Source: Agromyces ramosus
GTDB lineage: Bacteria; Actinomycetota; Actinomycetes; Actinomycetales; Microbacteriaceae
Reading direction: 5' to 3'
Assembly: GCF_004216665.1 (NCBI RefSeq)
Contig: NZ_SGWY01000004.1
Coordinates: forward strand, 186,001-250,000
DNA: 64,000 nt
Below the pieces are notes generated by a model. It had not been told where the DNA came from and searched no databases. It was given only the letters and a program-made list of their open reading frames with translations. Shown piece by piece: positions 54,156 through 63,812 of this stretch; the first letter of the stretch is position 1; the number at the start of each line of letters is the position of its first letter. The translations under genes were made by a program, and so were the position numbers.

Positions 54156-55850
54156 TCACGGCTCGATGTCCACCGTGAGGGCGGGCGAGAACGGCGAGTC
54201 GAGCTGGCCGCAGAAGTAGCGGAACGTCACGTCGAACGAGCCGCCGGGCGTGTTGTTGACGTTGACCGATGCGCTCGTGGTGCCCGGACCGAAGACCGGG
54301 TTGTTCGGGACCGTCGCGTCGCCGGTGACCGACACCTCGTAGCCACTCAGGGTCTGGCCGGCGGGGCAGGTCTGGGCGGTCCAGTTCACCGTGATCTGGC
54401 CGACGTCGGGTTCGACCGGATTGGTGTTCGTCGTCGGGGCGCTCGTCGGCGCGCTCGGCGCCTCGGGCGCGGTCAGGTAGGTGAGGGTGATGGTGGTGCC
54501 GGGCTGTACGGGCCCGCTCGGGTTCACCTCGGAGACCGTGTCGGCGAGTCCGGGCTCGGTCGCGGCACCGCCCTCCTCGCGGACCACGGGCAGGCCGAGC
54601 GCCTCGATCTGCGCGGCCGCCTCGTCGACGTTCATGCCGATGTACGCGTTGCGGTCGACCTGGATCGTCTGCGGCGCCTCGCTCGTGGGAGGCGCCTGCG
54701 TGGTCGGCGGCGCGCTCGTGGACGTGGGCCGTGCCGTCGTGGAGGTCACCGGATCCTCGCCGCCACCCCGGTTGAGGGTCAGCGCGATGATCGTGCCGAT
54801 GAGCACGATCGCGAGGATCGCGATGAGCACGATGAGCGGCCAGGTCCAGGGGCTCCGCTTCTTCTCGACGGGCTCGTCCTCGATGGTTTCGCTCGACACG
54901 ACACCGGCCGCCGCGGCGGCCGGGAGGACGGTGGTGGCGGCTGTCGCGCCCTGCGAGGGCATCAGCATGGTCGCCGCCGTAGCGCCGGCGGCACCGAGCA
55001 CGGCGGGCACGGCGGCGGCGGCCGCCTGCACGTCGCCCCGACGGAGCGCCGTTGCGGCGCGCGCCAGGTGCGCCGCGGTCTGCGGGCGGTCGGCCGGGTT
55101 CTTCGCGATGCACGCGTAGACGAGGTTGCGCACCGGTTCGGAGACCGTGACGGGCAGGTCGGGCGGCGTCTCGTTGATCTGCGCCATCGCGATCGCCACC
55201 TGCGACTCGCCCGTGAATGGGCGACGGCCGGCGAGCGCCTCGTAGGCGACGATGCCGAGCGAGTAGATGTCGGTGGTCGGCGACGCCGGGTGACCCGACG
55301 CCTGCTCGGGCGACAGGTACTGCACCGTGCCCATCACCTGGCCGGTGGCGGTGAGCGGTACCTGGTCGGCGATCCGGGCGATGCCGAAGTCGGTGATCTT
55401 CACCCGCCCGTCGGGCGTGATGAGCAGGTTGCCCGGCTTGATGTCGCGGTGCACGAGGCCCGCAGCGTGCGCGGCCTGGAGCGCCGCGGCGGTCTGCGCG
55501 ACGATGTCGAGCACCTTGTCGGTCGAGAGCACGTGCTCGCGTTCGAGGATCGTCGAGAGCGCCTCGCCGGGCACGAGCTCCATCACGAGGTAGGCGCTGC
55601 CGTCCTCCTCGCCGTAGTCGAAGACGTTGGCGATGCCCTCGTGGTTCACGAGCGCGGCGTGGCGGGCCTCTGCGCGGAACCGCTCGAGGAATCCGGGGTC
55701 GCCGAGGTACTCGTCCTTGAGGATCTTGATGGCGACCTGGCGACCGATGACGAGGTCGGTGGCCTGCCACACCTCGCCCATGCCGCCGATCGCGATCCGG
55801 GACTGCAGCTCGTAGCGCCCTCCGAAGGTGAGCCCTGCGCTCGGTCTCAT
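54156..55850 (-). CDS. Ser/Thr protein kinase (PknA position) with PASTA and fibronectin-like C-terminal region
   Basis: 564 residues. Kinase core: IAIGGMGEVWQA, Lys42 (VAIKILKD), HRDIKPGN (Asp136), DFGIARI (Asp154). After an Ala-rich linker comes a helix (WPLIVLIAILAIVLIGTIIAL, 337-358), then one PASTA-like repeat (~397-460). The final ~80 residues (483-564) look like a fibronectin type III/beta-sandwich domain: ITVNWTAQTCPAGQTLSGYEV in two parts, then FDVTFRYFCGQLDSPFSPALT, with Cys495 and Cys547 possibly paired. Classical PknA lacks these ectodomains. It overlaps pbpA (ATGA). Confidence 0.88.
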   Translation of the reverse strand: MRPSAGLTFGGRYELQSRIAIGGMGEVWQATDLVIGRQVAIKILKDEYLGDPGFLERFRAEARHAALVNHEGIANVFDYGEEDGSAYLVMELVPGEALSTILEREHVLSTDKVLDIVAQTAAALQAAHAAGLVHRDIKPGNLLITPDGRVKITDFGIARIADQVPLTATGQVMGTVQYLSPEQASGHPASPTTDIYSLGIVAYEALAGRRPFTGESQVAIAMAQINETPPDLPVTVSEPVRNLVYACIAKNPADRPQTAAHLARAATALRRGDVQAAAAAVPAVLGAAGATAATMLMPSQGATAATTVLPAAAAAGVVSSETIEDEPVEKKRSPWTWPLIVLIAILAIVLIGTIIALTLNRGGGEDPVTSTTARPTSTSAPPTTQAPPTSEAPQTIQVDRNAYIGMNVDEAAAQIEALGLPVVREEGGAATEPGLADTVSEVNPSGPVQPGTTITLTYLTAPEAPSAPTSAPTTNTNPVEPDVGQITVNWTAQTCPAGQTLSGYEVSVTGDATVPNNPVFGPGTTSASVNVNNTPGGSFDVTFRYFCGQLDSPFSPALTVDIEP

Positions 55851-57301
55851 GTGTTCAGCACCGCCTCTAGTACCTGCTTTGCGATGGGTGCGGCGATGAG
55901 ATTGCCGTACCCCTCCTGTCCAAGTCCCCCGCCATCCTCCACGAGTACCGTGATCGCATACTGAGGGTTGTCGGCGGGGGCAAAACCCGTGAACCAGAGA
56001 GTGTAGGGGTCACTCTCGCCGTTCTCTGCGGTACCGGTCTTACCGGCCACGCTGACGCCGTCTATTCTTGCATTACTCGCGGCCCCGTTCTCGACGCCGT
56101 TGACCATCATCTGCACCATGGTGTTCGCCGTCTCCTCGCTGATCGCGCGGCCGAATTCCGCGGGCTCGAACTCCTGCAGCGGGGTGAAGTCGGGGGCCGT
56201 GATCGCGTCCACGAGGTCGGGGTCCATGACGATGCCGCCGTTCGCGATCGCGGCGGAGACCATCGCCATCTGCATCGGCGTGGCGCGCACGTCGCCCTGG
56301 CCGAACGCGGTCAGCGCGGTCTGCGCCTCGTCGAGCACGCGCGGGTAGACGCTCGGCTCGGTCGCGGTGGGGATCTCGAACTCGCTGTTGAACCCGAACT
56401 TCTGCGCCTGCTCGCGGATCGCGGCGTCGCCGAGCTCCATGCCGAGCTCGGCGAACGGGATGTTGCACGAGAGGCGCAGGGCGTCGGCGAGCGTCACCTC
56501 GCCGCCGCCCCCGCACGTGCCGCCGCCCGAGTTGCGCACCACCGCGTCGGTTCCCGGCAGCGTGAGCGACGACGGGTTCGGGAAGGTCGACTCGGGCGTG
56601 TAGCGTCCCGACTCGAGGGCCGCGGCGGTGACCACGAGCTTGAACACCGAGCCGGGCGGGTTCATGTCGCCGCCCGTCGCGCGGTTGAACAGCGGGTCGC
56701 TCGGGTCGGCGAGGAGCCCGTCGTAGGTGGCCTGCACCTGCGCGCTGTCGTGCACGGCCAGGGCGTTCGGGTCGTACGTGGGCTTCGTGACCATCGCGAG
56801 GATGCGGCCGGTGGAGGGCTCGGTGACGATCACCGCGCCCGTGTAGTCGCCGAGCGCGTCCCAGGCGGCCTGCTGCGCGACCGGATCGATGGCGACCTCG
56901 ACCGAGGCACCCATCGGATCCTGGCCGGAGATGAGGCGGTTCAGCTGGTCGAAGAACTGGCTGGAACTCTGCCCGCTGAGGTAGGAGTTGAGCGACCGCT
57001 CGAGCCCGGTGGCCTCGCCGTTCACGGGGATGTATCCCGTCACGGGCGCGTAGAGCGGGCCGTTCGAGTACACGCGCTGGAACTTGTAGTCGTCGTCCGA
57101 GGGCTGCGAGTACGCGATCGGGTCGCCTCCGACGAGGATCGGGCCGCGCTCGACGGAATAGCTCTCGTACAGGGTGCGCGAGTTGCGCGGGTCGGCCGCG
57201 AGCGCCTCCGCCTGTACGTACTGGATGATCGTCGTCGAGACGAACAGGGTCAGGAACATGAGCAGCGCGACGATGGTCACGCGCTTGAGCTCGCGGTTCA
57301 T
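55847..57301 (-). CDS. pbpA: Penicillin-binding protein PbpA (class B transpeptidase)
   Basis: 484-residue peptidoglycan transpeptidase paired with RodA. One N-terminal membrane helix (IVALLMFLTLFVSTTII), a short dimer domain and a transpeptidase domain with SVFK (Ser218, Lys221), SCN (278-280) and KTG (421-423). Size and motifs match the mycobacterial PbpA in this operon. Its ATG overlaps the rodA stop and its stop overlaps the downstream kinase start, so all three are coupled. Confidence 0.96.
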   Translation of the reverse strand: MNRELKRVTIVALLMFLTLFVSTTIIQYVQAEALAADPRNSRTLYESYSVERGPILVGGDPIAYSQPSDDDYKFQRVYSNGPLYAPVTGYIPVNGEATGLERSLNSYLSGQSSSQFFDQLNRLISGQDPMGASVEVAIDPVAQQAAWDALGDYTGAVIVTEPSTGRILAMVTKPTYDPNALAVHDSAQVQATYDGLLADPSDPLFNRATGGDMNPPGSVFKLVVTAAALESGRYTPESTFPNPSSLTLPGTDAVVRNSGGGTCGGGGEVTLADALRLSCNIPFAELGMELGDAAIREQAQKFGFNSEFEIPTATEPSVYPRVLDEAQTALTAFGQGDVRATPMQMAMVSAAIANGGIVMDPDLVDAITAPDFTPLQEFEPAEFGRAISEETANTMVQMMVNGVENGAASNARIDGVSVAGKTGTAENGESDPYTLWFTGFAPADNPQYAITVLVEDGGGLGQEGYGNLIAAPIAKQVLEAVLNT

Positions 57302-58710
57302 CCGTCGATCACCAGCCTCGGATGGTTGCGGACGGTATCGGACAGCCGCAGCAGCAGCGCCACGATGATCCAGTTCGCGACGAGCGACGAGCCGCCGGCC
57401 GCGAGGAACGGCGTCGTGAGGCCCGTCAGGGGGATGACGCGGGTGACGCCGCCCACGACGATGAACACCTGCAGGGCGATGACGAACGAGAGTCCGACGC
57501 CGAGGAGCTTGCCGAAGTCGTCCTGCCCGGCGAACCCGATGCGGAACCCGCGGGCGACGAACAGCACGTAGAGGGCGAGGATCGCGAAGATGCCGGCGAG
57601 GCCGAGCTCCTCGCCGAGGCTCGCGATGATGTAGTCGCTCTGCGGCACCGGCGTGATGTCGGGGCGGCCCTGGCCCCAGCCCGTGCCGATGAGGCCGCCG
57701 TTCCCGAGCCCGAAGAGTCCCTGGACCAGCTGGTAGCTGCCGCCGAACTCCTGGTCGAAGCGCTCGGCGTTGAAGGGGTCGAGCCAGTTCGCGAACCGGT
57801 TGCCGACGTAGTCGAGGGTCTGGCTGGCGACGATCGCGCCGCCGATGAAGAGGCTGAGTCCGAGCACGACCCACGACAACCGGCTCGTCGCGACGTAGAG
57901 CATGACGAGGAAGAGCCCGAAGTACAGGAGGGCGGTGCCGAGGTCGCGCTGGAACACGATGACCGCCATCGAGAGCGCCCACACCACGAGCAGCGGACCG
58001 AGATCGCGTGCACGGGGGAACTGCATCCCCAGGAACTTGCGCCCGACCATCGAGAGCGAGTCGCGGTTGCGCACGAGGTATCCCGCGAAGAAGACCGCGA
58101 GCGCGATCTTCGCGATCTCGCCGGGCTGGAAGGTCGCGACGTCGCCGATGCCGATCCAGACGCGCGCCCCGCTGACCTCGCGCCCGATGCCCGGCACGAG
58201 CGGCAGCAGGAGGAGCACGATCGCCACGAGACCGGACAGGTACGTGTACCGGAAGAGCACGCGGTGGTTGCGGATCACCAGGATCGTCACGATCGCCGCG
58301 ACGATGGCGATCGCGCTCCACACGATCTGGCGCACCGACGCGCTCTCCCAGCCGCTCTCGCCGTCGGCGATGTCGATGCGGTAGATCATCGCGATGCCCA
58401 GCCCGTTCAGGACGGTCGCGATCGGCAGCAGGAACGGGTCGGCGTCGCGCGCGACGAAGCGCATCGCGATGTGCAGCCCGAACACGAGGACGGAGAGGCC
58501 GGCCCCGAGCAGCACGAGCTGCGTGTCGATGCGCCCCATCGCGCCGAGCTGCACGAGCACGATCGCCGCGGCGTTGATGATGCAGGCCACGATGAGCAGC
58601 CAGAGCTCCATGTTCCGCAGCCTCTGCGGGAGGCGGATGCGGCGCACGGAGCCGGTGGGCGGCCCGCTCGAGCGGGGCGCCTCGGCGGTGCGGCCGGCGC
58701 GGTCAGTCAA
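57298..58710 (-). CDS. rodA: SEDS peptidoglycan glycosyltransferase RodA/FtsW
   Basis: Polymerises lipid II with PbpA. About 470 residues with ~11-12 hydrophobic helices, and SEDS landmarks VSGARVWIGIGDVATFQPGEIAKI in parts, FQRDLGTALLYFGLFLVML in parts, and GLIGTGWGQGRPDITPVPQSD. The start is a TTG at 58710: GGAGGAG lies five bases upstream and it overlaps the end of pstP (TTGACTGA). An in-frame ATG 30-odd codons later (start MELWLLIVACIIN) is possible. Confidence 0.94.
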   Translation of the reverse strand: MTDRAGRTAEAPRSSGPPTGSVRRIRLPQRLRNMELWLLIVACIINAAAIVLVQLGAMGRIDTQLVLLGAGLSVLVFGLHIAMRFVARDADPFLLPIATVLNGLGIAMIYRIDIADGESGWESASVRQIVWSAIAIVAAIVTILVIRNHRVLFRYTYLSGLVAIVLLLLPLVPGIGREVSGARVWIGIGDVATFQPGEIAKIALAVFFAGYLVRNRDSLSMVGRKFLGMQFPRARDLGPLLVVWALSMAVIVFQRDLGTALLYFGLFLVMLYVATSRLSWVVLGLSLFIGGAIVASQTLDYVGNRFANWLDPFNAERFDQEFGGSYQLVQGLFGLGNGGLIGTGWGQGRPDITPVPQSDYIIASLGEELGLAGIFAILALYVLFVARGFRIGFAGQDDFGKLLGVGLSFVIALQVFIVVGGVTRVIPLTGLTTPFLAAGGSSLVANWIIVALLLRLSDTVRNHPRLVIDG

Positions 58711-59932
58711 CGGACTCCTCCAGTCGCTGCACGATTCGATGGGCCTCCGAGAACGAGCCGGCGCTGATCGTCTGCTCCACCCGCTGCTGGTCGTACGTGC
58801 GCAGGTCCGCGACGTCGATGGTCGTCTCGGTGTGCAGCTCGTGCAGCGAGATCGGGCCGAGGTCCTGCTGGATGCCCTGGTAGATCGCCACGCGGCCGTT
58901 GGACTCGCCCACGTAGAACCGCGTCTGGGTCCATTGGTAGCCGAGCACGAACACGGCGACGATCGCCGCCACGAGCAGCACGATCCAGAGGCTCCACACG
59001 AGGCGACGGCGACGGCGACGGCGGGCGTCCTCCTCGATGAGCTCGTCGAAGTAGTCGGCCGAGTCGGGCTCGAAGTGCGTCTCCTGCACCGGGTGCGCGC
59101 GGAAGGGCGCGAGCCGGATGCCTCGGGCGCGCACCGGTTCCGCCGCACCGAACGCGAGGGGCGCCGCCGCCGACCCGACGACGAGGGGCGGCGTCGCCGG
59201 CGCAGGGGGATCCCCGATGTCGATGACCACCACGGTGACGTTGTCGGGTGCGCCGCCGTCGAGCGAGGCCTTCACCAGCCGGTCGGCCACCTGCTTGGCG
59301 CCCGCGTCGGCCGACAGCAGCTCGTGCAGTTCGTCGAACGACACGACGCCGGAGAGGCCGTCGGAGCACAGCATCCATCGGTCGCCCTCGCGGGTGTCGA
59401 GCACCATCGAGTCGATCTCGGGCGAGCTCTCGACGTCGCCGAGCACGCGCATGAGCACCGAGCGCCGCGGGTGCACCATCGCCTCCTCGGCGGTGATGCG
59501 GCCGGCGTCGACGAGCCGCTGCACGAACGTGTGGTCGGTGGAGATCTGGCTCAGCTCGCCGGAGCGCAGCAGGTAGATGCGCGAGTCTCCGATGTGCGAG
59601 ATCACGACGCGGTCGCCGTCGAGCAGCACGGCGCTCACCGTGGTGCCCATGCCGGTGAGCTCGGAGTGCTCGGCCACGGTCTCGGCGAGCTCGCGGTTGG
59701 CGGCGATCAGGGCGCCCTCGAGGGCGGCCGCGGCATCGGGCGCCGACGCGTAGTCGCCGTCGGCCTCCGCGATCCGGCGCGTCGCGATGGCACTCGCCAC
59801 GTCACCGCCGGCGTGGCCGCCCATGCCGTCGGCGACGAGGAACAGGTTGCGCCCGGCGTAGCCGGAGTCCTGGTTGTTCGAGCGGACCCGCCCGACGTGC
59901 GAGACCGCCGCGCTCGCCTTGACCGTGGCCAT
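58703..59932 (-). CDS. pstP: PP2C-family Ser/Thr phosphatase PstP
   Basis: Dephosphorylates substrates of the PknA/PknB kinases. 409 residues: PP2C domain with VRSNNQDSGYAG, LVADGMGGHAGG (metal Asp), SHIGDSRIYLL, LCSDGLSGVV and GGAPDNVTVVV; a basic linker RRRRRRLVW; one helix (WIVLLVAAIVAVFVLGYQW) and a ~100-residue exported domain ending EESVD. It lies between fhaB and rodA and overlaps rodA. Confidence 0.95.
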   Translation of the reverse strand: MATVKASAAVSHVGRVRSNNQDSGYAGRNLFLVADGMGGHAGGDVASAIATRRIAEADGDYASAPDAAAALEGALIAANRELAETVAEHSELTGMGTTVSAVLLDGDRVVISHIGDSRIYLLRSGELSQISTDHTFVQRLVDAGRITAEEAMVHPRRSVLMRVLGDVESSPEIDSMVLDTREGDRWMLCSDGLSGVVSFDELHELLSADAGAKQVADRLVKASLDGGAPDNVTVVVIDIGDPPAPATPPLVVGSAAAPLAFGAAEPVRARGIRLAPFRAHPVQETHFEPDSADYFDELIEEDARRRRRRRLVWSLWIVLLVAAIVAVFVLGYQWTQTRFYVGESNGRVAIYQGIQQDLGPISLHELHTETTIDVADLRTYDQQRVEQTISAGSFSEAHRIVQRLEESVD

Positions 59933-59935
59933 GGC

Positions 59936-60496
59936 CTACCGCCGCAGCTCGAACGTCGTCGCTCCGACCTTGACGGTGGCTCCGAGCGGGATGGGGGTCG
60001 GCACGGTCACTCGGGAGCCGTTGAGGAAGGTGCCGTTCGTGGAATCGAGGTCCTGGAGCATCCAGCGGCCGTTCCACAGCATGAGGCGTGCGTGATGGGT
60101 CGACGTGTAGTCGTCGCGGATGATGATCGCCGAGTCGCTGGAGCGGCCGATCGTGATCTCGTCGCGTCCGAGCGGGAATTCGGCGCCGGCCTTCTGCCCG
60201 CTTGTGATGACGAGGCGGCTGGCGTTGTCGGTGGACGCGGTCTCCCCGCCCGGCCCGGAGGCGGGCGCTGCCGGATGGGAGACGGCGGCCGTGGGTGCCG
60301 AGGCGGCCGCCGCGGCGGCGGGCGAGCCGGGGAAGGGCGACGCCGGCGCGGGCGACGCGGCCGCGGCATCCGGCTGCAGCTTGCGCACGCGCTGCCCGAA
60401 CAGGTCGCTGCGCAACGAGTAGACGATGGCGAAGATGAAGACCCAGAGCAGCAGCAGGAATCCGAGCTGGAGGACCAGGAGGGTGAGTTCGCTCAT
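59936..60496 (-). CDS. fhaB: FHA-domain protein FhaB (FipA)
   Basis: 186 residues: one N-terminal membrane helix (LTLLVLQLGFLLLLWVFIFAI), an Ala/Pro-rich linker, and a C-terminal FHA phosphothreonine-binding domain (IGRSSDSAIIIRDDYTSTHH, then LQDLDSTNGTFLNGSRV). In mycobacteria it is a PknA/B substrate that stabilises division proteins. Start ATG overlaps the fhaA stop (ATGA). Confidence 0.95.
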   Translation of the reverse strand: MSELTLLVLQLGFLLLLWVFIFAIVYSLRSDLFGQRVRKLQPDAAAASPAPASPFPGSPAAAAAASAPTAAVSHPAAPASGPGGETASTDNASRLVITSGQKAGAEFPLGRDEITIGRSSDSAIIIRDDYTSTHHARLMLWNGRWMLQDLDSTNGTFLNGSRVTVPTPIPLGATVKVGATTFELRR

Positions 60497-61236
60497 TCGC
60501 CGGGCCCCCAGAACCCGCCCATGTCGTGGCGCTGGGTCGCCGGGTCGACGCTACGACCGGCGTCGGCCGCCGACGCCTGCGCGAGCACGCGGAACACGAT
60601 GCGGGAACGGCCGATCGTGATGACCGAATCGGGCTCGAGCACCGCCTCCTTCACGGGAGCGCCGTTCAGCTGGGTGCCGTTCGTGGAGCCGAGGTCGCGC
60701 ACGCGCGCCCGGGTGCCGTCCCACTGCACCTCGGCATGGCGCCGCGAGGCGCCGGAATCGTCGAGGGTGACGTCGGCCTCGCTGCCGCGGCCGATGACGG
60801 TGCGGCCCTTCAGGATCGGGTACCGCTTGCCGGCCACGTCGAGCACCGGCGTCCAGGCCACCTGCCCCTTTACGTTGCGGGAGTCGACCTGCACCATGCC
60901 CTCGGAGAGCCCGGGGTCGGGCTGGAGGGTGATCGAGATGCCGCCCGCGAACTGGAAGCGCTGGCTCGCGGCGTGCTTCTGCACGAGGTCGGTGAGCTCG
61001 TCGACGAGGGCCGGCCCGAGGCCCGCCATGCGGTCGTGGTCGGTCGGCGACATGCGCACCGCGAACGTGTTCGGCACGAGCACGCGGTCGCGAGAGACGA
61101 CCGCCGCCTTCGTGTCGATCTCGCGCTTCAGCGCCGCGGTGATCTCGACGGGCTGCAGCCCCGAGCGGAAGGTCTTCGCGAAGGCGCCGTTGACGGCGCG
61201 TTCGAGACCCTTCTCGAAGTTGTCCAGTAGGCCCAC
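60493..61236 (-). CDS. fhaA: FHA-domain protein FhaA (DUF3662-FHA)
   Basis: 247 residues: N-terminal DUF3662 domain (GLLDNFEKGLERAVNGAFAK, ALKREIDTKAAVVSRDRVLV) and C-terminal FHA (TVIGRGSEADVTLDDSGASR, VRDLGSTNGTQLNG). Binds phosphorylated MurJ pseudokinase in mycobacteria; the MurJ here has no such domain, so the partner may differ. The GTG at 61236 has GGGAG six bases upstream. First gene of the seven-gene operon. Confidence 0.94.
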   Translation of the reverse strand: MGLLDNFEKGLERAVNGAFAKTFRSGLQPVEITAALKREIDTKAAVVSRDRVLVPNTFAVRMSPTDHDRMAGLGPALVDELTDLVQKHAASQRFQFAGGISITLQPDPGLSEGMVQVDSRNVKGQVAWTPVLDVAGKRYPILKGRTVIGRGSEADVTLDDSGASRRHAEVQWDGTRARVRDLGSTNGTQLNGAPVKEAVLEPDSVITIGRSRIVFRVLAQASAADAGRSVDPATQRHDMGGFWGPGE

Positions 61237-61269
61237 AGGTCTCCCGATCCCGTTCCGTGATTGTGTGAC

Positions 61270-61275
61270 ATGGTA
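61270..61275 (-). promoter_or_regulatory. Candidate -10 element for the fhaA-pknB operon
   Basis: TACCAT on the minus strand fits TANNNT and is 33 bases before the fhaA GTG, in the short gap after the GH65 gene. Confidence 0.4.
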
Positions 61276-61301
61276 GCCGCAGCGGCTGTGAACGCCCGCG
61301 T

Positions 61302-63812
61302 TCAGTCGACGGGCACGACCGTATCCTCCTCGTCGAGATCGAGCGACAGCGTGGGCATCGACGCGGTGAGCAGCGTGCCGTCGGCTCGCCGCGAACCCGT
61401 GACGTCGCGCATGGTCGGCGCGCCGTAGAGGCGAGGGCCCTGGCCGTCGAGCGGCACGGTGACCGGGGCATCCGCGGAGACCACGACCTCGGCGCCGCGC
61501 ACCCGCACGCGAGCCTCGTCGCCGACCTCGACCGTGAACGAGATCGACTGGGGCTCGACCGTCACCCGCAGACGCGTGTCGCGAAGCGTGATGCGGAAGG
61601 TGAGCTTCGACCACGCGTCGGGCAGGCGCGGGTCGAAGGCGAAGACGCCGTTGTGGTCGCGGAACCCGCCGAAGCCCGCGACGAGGGCGCTCCACACGCC
61701 GCCGGTCGAGGCCACGTGCACCCCGTCGGCCGCGTTGTGGTGCAGGTCGGCGAGGTCGACGAACAGCGCCGAGCGGAAGTAGCGGATCGCGAGCTCGTGG
61801 TAGCCCACCTCCGCCGCGATGATCGACTGCACGACCGCGGACAGCGTCGAGTCGCCCGTGGTCAGCGGGTCGTAGTACTCGAAGTTCGCGCGCTTCATCT
61901 CGGTGGTGAACCGGTCGCCCTGCAGGTAGAGGGCGAGCACCACGTCGGCCTGCTTCAGCACCTGGAACCGGTAGATGACCAGCGGGTGGTAGTGCAGCAG
62001 GAGCGGACGGCGGTCCTCCGGCGTGTTCTCGAGGTCCCACAGCTCCTTCTGCAGGAACGCCGAGTCCTGCGGGTGGATGCCGAGCTGCTCGTCGTACGGG
62101 ATGTGCATGTGCGCCGCCGCCCGACGCCAGCTCGCGACCTCGGCGGGCGTCACCTCGAGGCGCGTCACGAGCTTGTGGTAGGCGACCGGGTCGTGCACCT
62201 GCAGGTTGTCGACCGCCGCGGCCGCCGACGCGAGGTTGAAGCGCGCCATCACGTTCGTGTACAGGTTGTCGTTCACGACCGTCGTGTACTCGTCGGGCCC
62301 GGTGACGCCGTGGATGTGGAACACGTCGTCGGCGTTGGACCGCCAGAAGCCCAGGTCCTCCCACATGCGGGCGGTCTCGACGAGGATGTCGATCGCGCCA
62401 CGGCCGAGGAAGTCCTCGTCGCCCGTGGCCGCGACGTACTGGCAGAGCGCATAGGAGATGTCGGCGTCGATGTGGTACTGCGCGGTGCCGGCGGCGTAGT
62501 ACGCCGACGACTCCTGTCCGTTGATCGTGCGCCACGGGAACAGGGCCCCGCGCTGGTTGAGCTCGAGCGCCCGGGCGCGGGCGGCGTCGAGCATCCGCTG
62601 CCGGAAGCGGAGCACGTTGCGTGCGACGATCGGGGCCGTGTAGCTGAGGAACGGGAGGACGTAGATCTCGCTGTCCCAGAAGTAGTGGCCGCCGTAGCCC
62701 GAGCCGGAGACACCCTTGGCGGCGACGCCGTCGCCGTCGGTGCGGGCGCTGGCCTGGGCGAGCTGGAAGAGGTTCCATCGGATGGCCTGCTGGACCGCCG
62801 GCTGGTCGGCGACCTCGACGTCGGAGCGGGCCCAGTAGTCGTCGAGCCACGACCGCTGCTGCTCGAAGATCTCGGCGACGCCGAGCTCCGCGGCCCGGTC
62901 GAGCGTGCGGTCGCTGCGGTCGACGAGCTCTCGTGCGGGCACGGTGCGGGCCGTGTGGTAGCTGATCGTCTTGGTGAGGCGGATCGGCTTGCCCTGCTTG
63001 GCGTGCACCCGGTAGATGTGCTTGGCGAGGTCGTCGCCGATCGAGCCGGATTCGGTGAACTGGTTCTCGGTGGCGATCGAGTGCTCGGCGCCGATCGCGA
63101 TCGTCATGCCCGAGTTGGTGGTCTGGTACCCGAGCATGTACCGCGAGCCCTCGGCGCGCTTCACCCGCGGCTGCAGCACGCGCTCGATGAACTGCTCGGC
63201 CTTGCGCGGGTCGAATCCGGCCGGCGTCTCGGTGACGCCCGAGCGGTACTCGTCGCGTCCGTCCTGGCGGTTGAGGATCTGGCTCGAGATGGTCACGGCG
63301 GCATCCGAGTCGAGCATCTCGACCTCGTAGTCGAGCACGGCCAGGTGGCGGTCGGTGAACGAGACCATGCGCCGGCTCGTGATGAGCACGCGCTTGCCCG
63401 ACGGCGTGCGCCACTCGATCGAGCGGCTCAGCGCGCCGAGCCGGAAGTCGAGGCGCCGCTCGTAGGAGAGGAGCTCGGCCACGGTGAGCACCAGCGGCTC
63501 GTCGTCGACGTAGAGGCGGATGACCTTCGCGTCGGGTGCGTTCACGATCGTCTGGCCGACACGGGCGAACCCGAACGCCTCCTCGGCGTGCCGGATGGGC
63601 CACGTCTCGTGGAACCCGTTCACGAACGTGCCATGGAAGTGGCCGTCGCGGCCCTCCTCGACGTTGCCGCGGAGGCCGAGGTACCCGTTGCCGACGGCGA
63701 ACAGCGTCTCGGTTCGGCCCATGTCGGCGAGGCCGAAGTCCGTCTCGACGAGCGCCCACTCGTCGATGGGGAACCGGCTGCGGTTCAGCGGGTCGTGGTC
63801 GGCGAACCTCAT
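61302..63812 (-). CDS. GH65 family glycoside phosphorylase/hydrolase (maltose-, trehalose- or kojibiose-type)
   Basis: 836 residues. GH65 landmarks: FAVGNGYLGLRGNVEEG at the N-terminus, GVSGSGYGGHYFWDSEIYVLPF (split) and catalytic-acid Glu508 in HGVTGPDEYTTVVNDNLYTN, followed by the C-terminal jelly roll. These inverting enzymes phosphorolyse alpha-linked glucose disaccharides to beta-glucose 1-phosphate. The specificity (maltose, trehalose, kojibiose, nigerose) cannot be told from sequence alone. It overlaps the upstream beta-phosphoglucomutase stop (ATGA), whose substrate is that product. Confidence 0.93.
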   Translation of the reverse strand: MRFADHDPLNRSRFPIDEWALVETDFGLADMGRTETLFAVGNGYLGLRGNVEEGRDGHFHGTFVNGFHETWPIRHAEEAFGFARVGQTIVNAPDAKVIRLYVDDEPLVLTVAELLSYERRLDFRLGALSRSIEWRTPSGKRVLITSRRMVSFTDRHLAVLDYEVEMLDSDAAVTISSQILNRQDGRDEYRSGVTETPAGFDPRKAEQFIERVLQPRVKRAEGSRYMLGYQTTNSGMTIAIGAEHSIATENQFTESGSIGDDLAKHIYRVHAKQGKPIRLTKTISYHTARTVPARELVDRSDRTLDRAAELGVAEIFEQQRSWLDDYWARSDVEVADQPAVQQAIRWNLFQLAQASARTDGDGVAAKGVSGSGYGGHYFWDSEIYVLPFLSYTAPIVARNVLRFRQRMLDAARARALELNQRGALFPWRTINGQESSAYYAAGTAQYHIDADISYALCQYVAATGDEDFLGRGAIDILVETARMWEDLGFWRSNADDVFHIHGVTGPDEYTTVVNDNLYTNVMARFNLASAAAAVDNLQVHDPVAYHKLVTRLEVTPAEVASWRRAAAHMHIPYDEQLGIHPQDSAFLQKELWDLENTPEDRRPLLLHYHPLVIYRFQVLKQADVVLALYLQGDRFTTEMKRANFEYYDPLTTGDSTLSAVVQSIIAAEVGYHELAIRYFRSALFVDLADLHHNAADGVHVASTGGVWSALVAGFGGFRDHNGVFAFDPRLPDAWSKLTFRITLRDTRLRVTVEPQSISFTVEVGDEARVRVRGAEVVVSADAPVTVPLDGQGPRLYGAPTMRDVTGSRRADGTLLTASMPTLSLDLDEEDTVVPVD

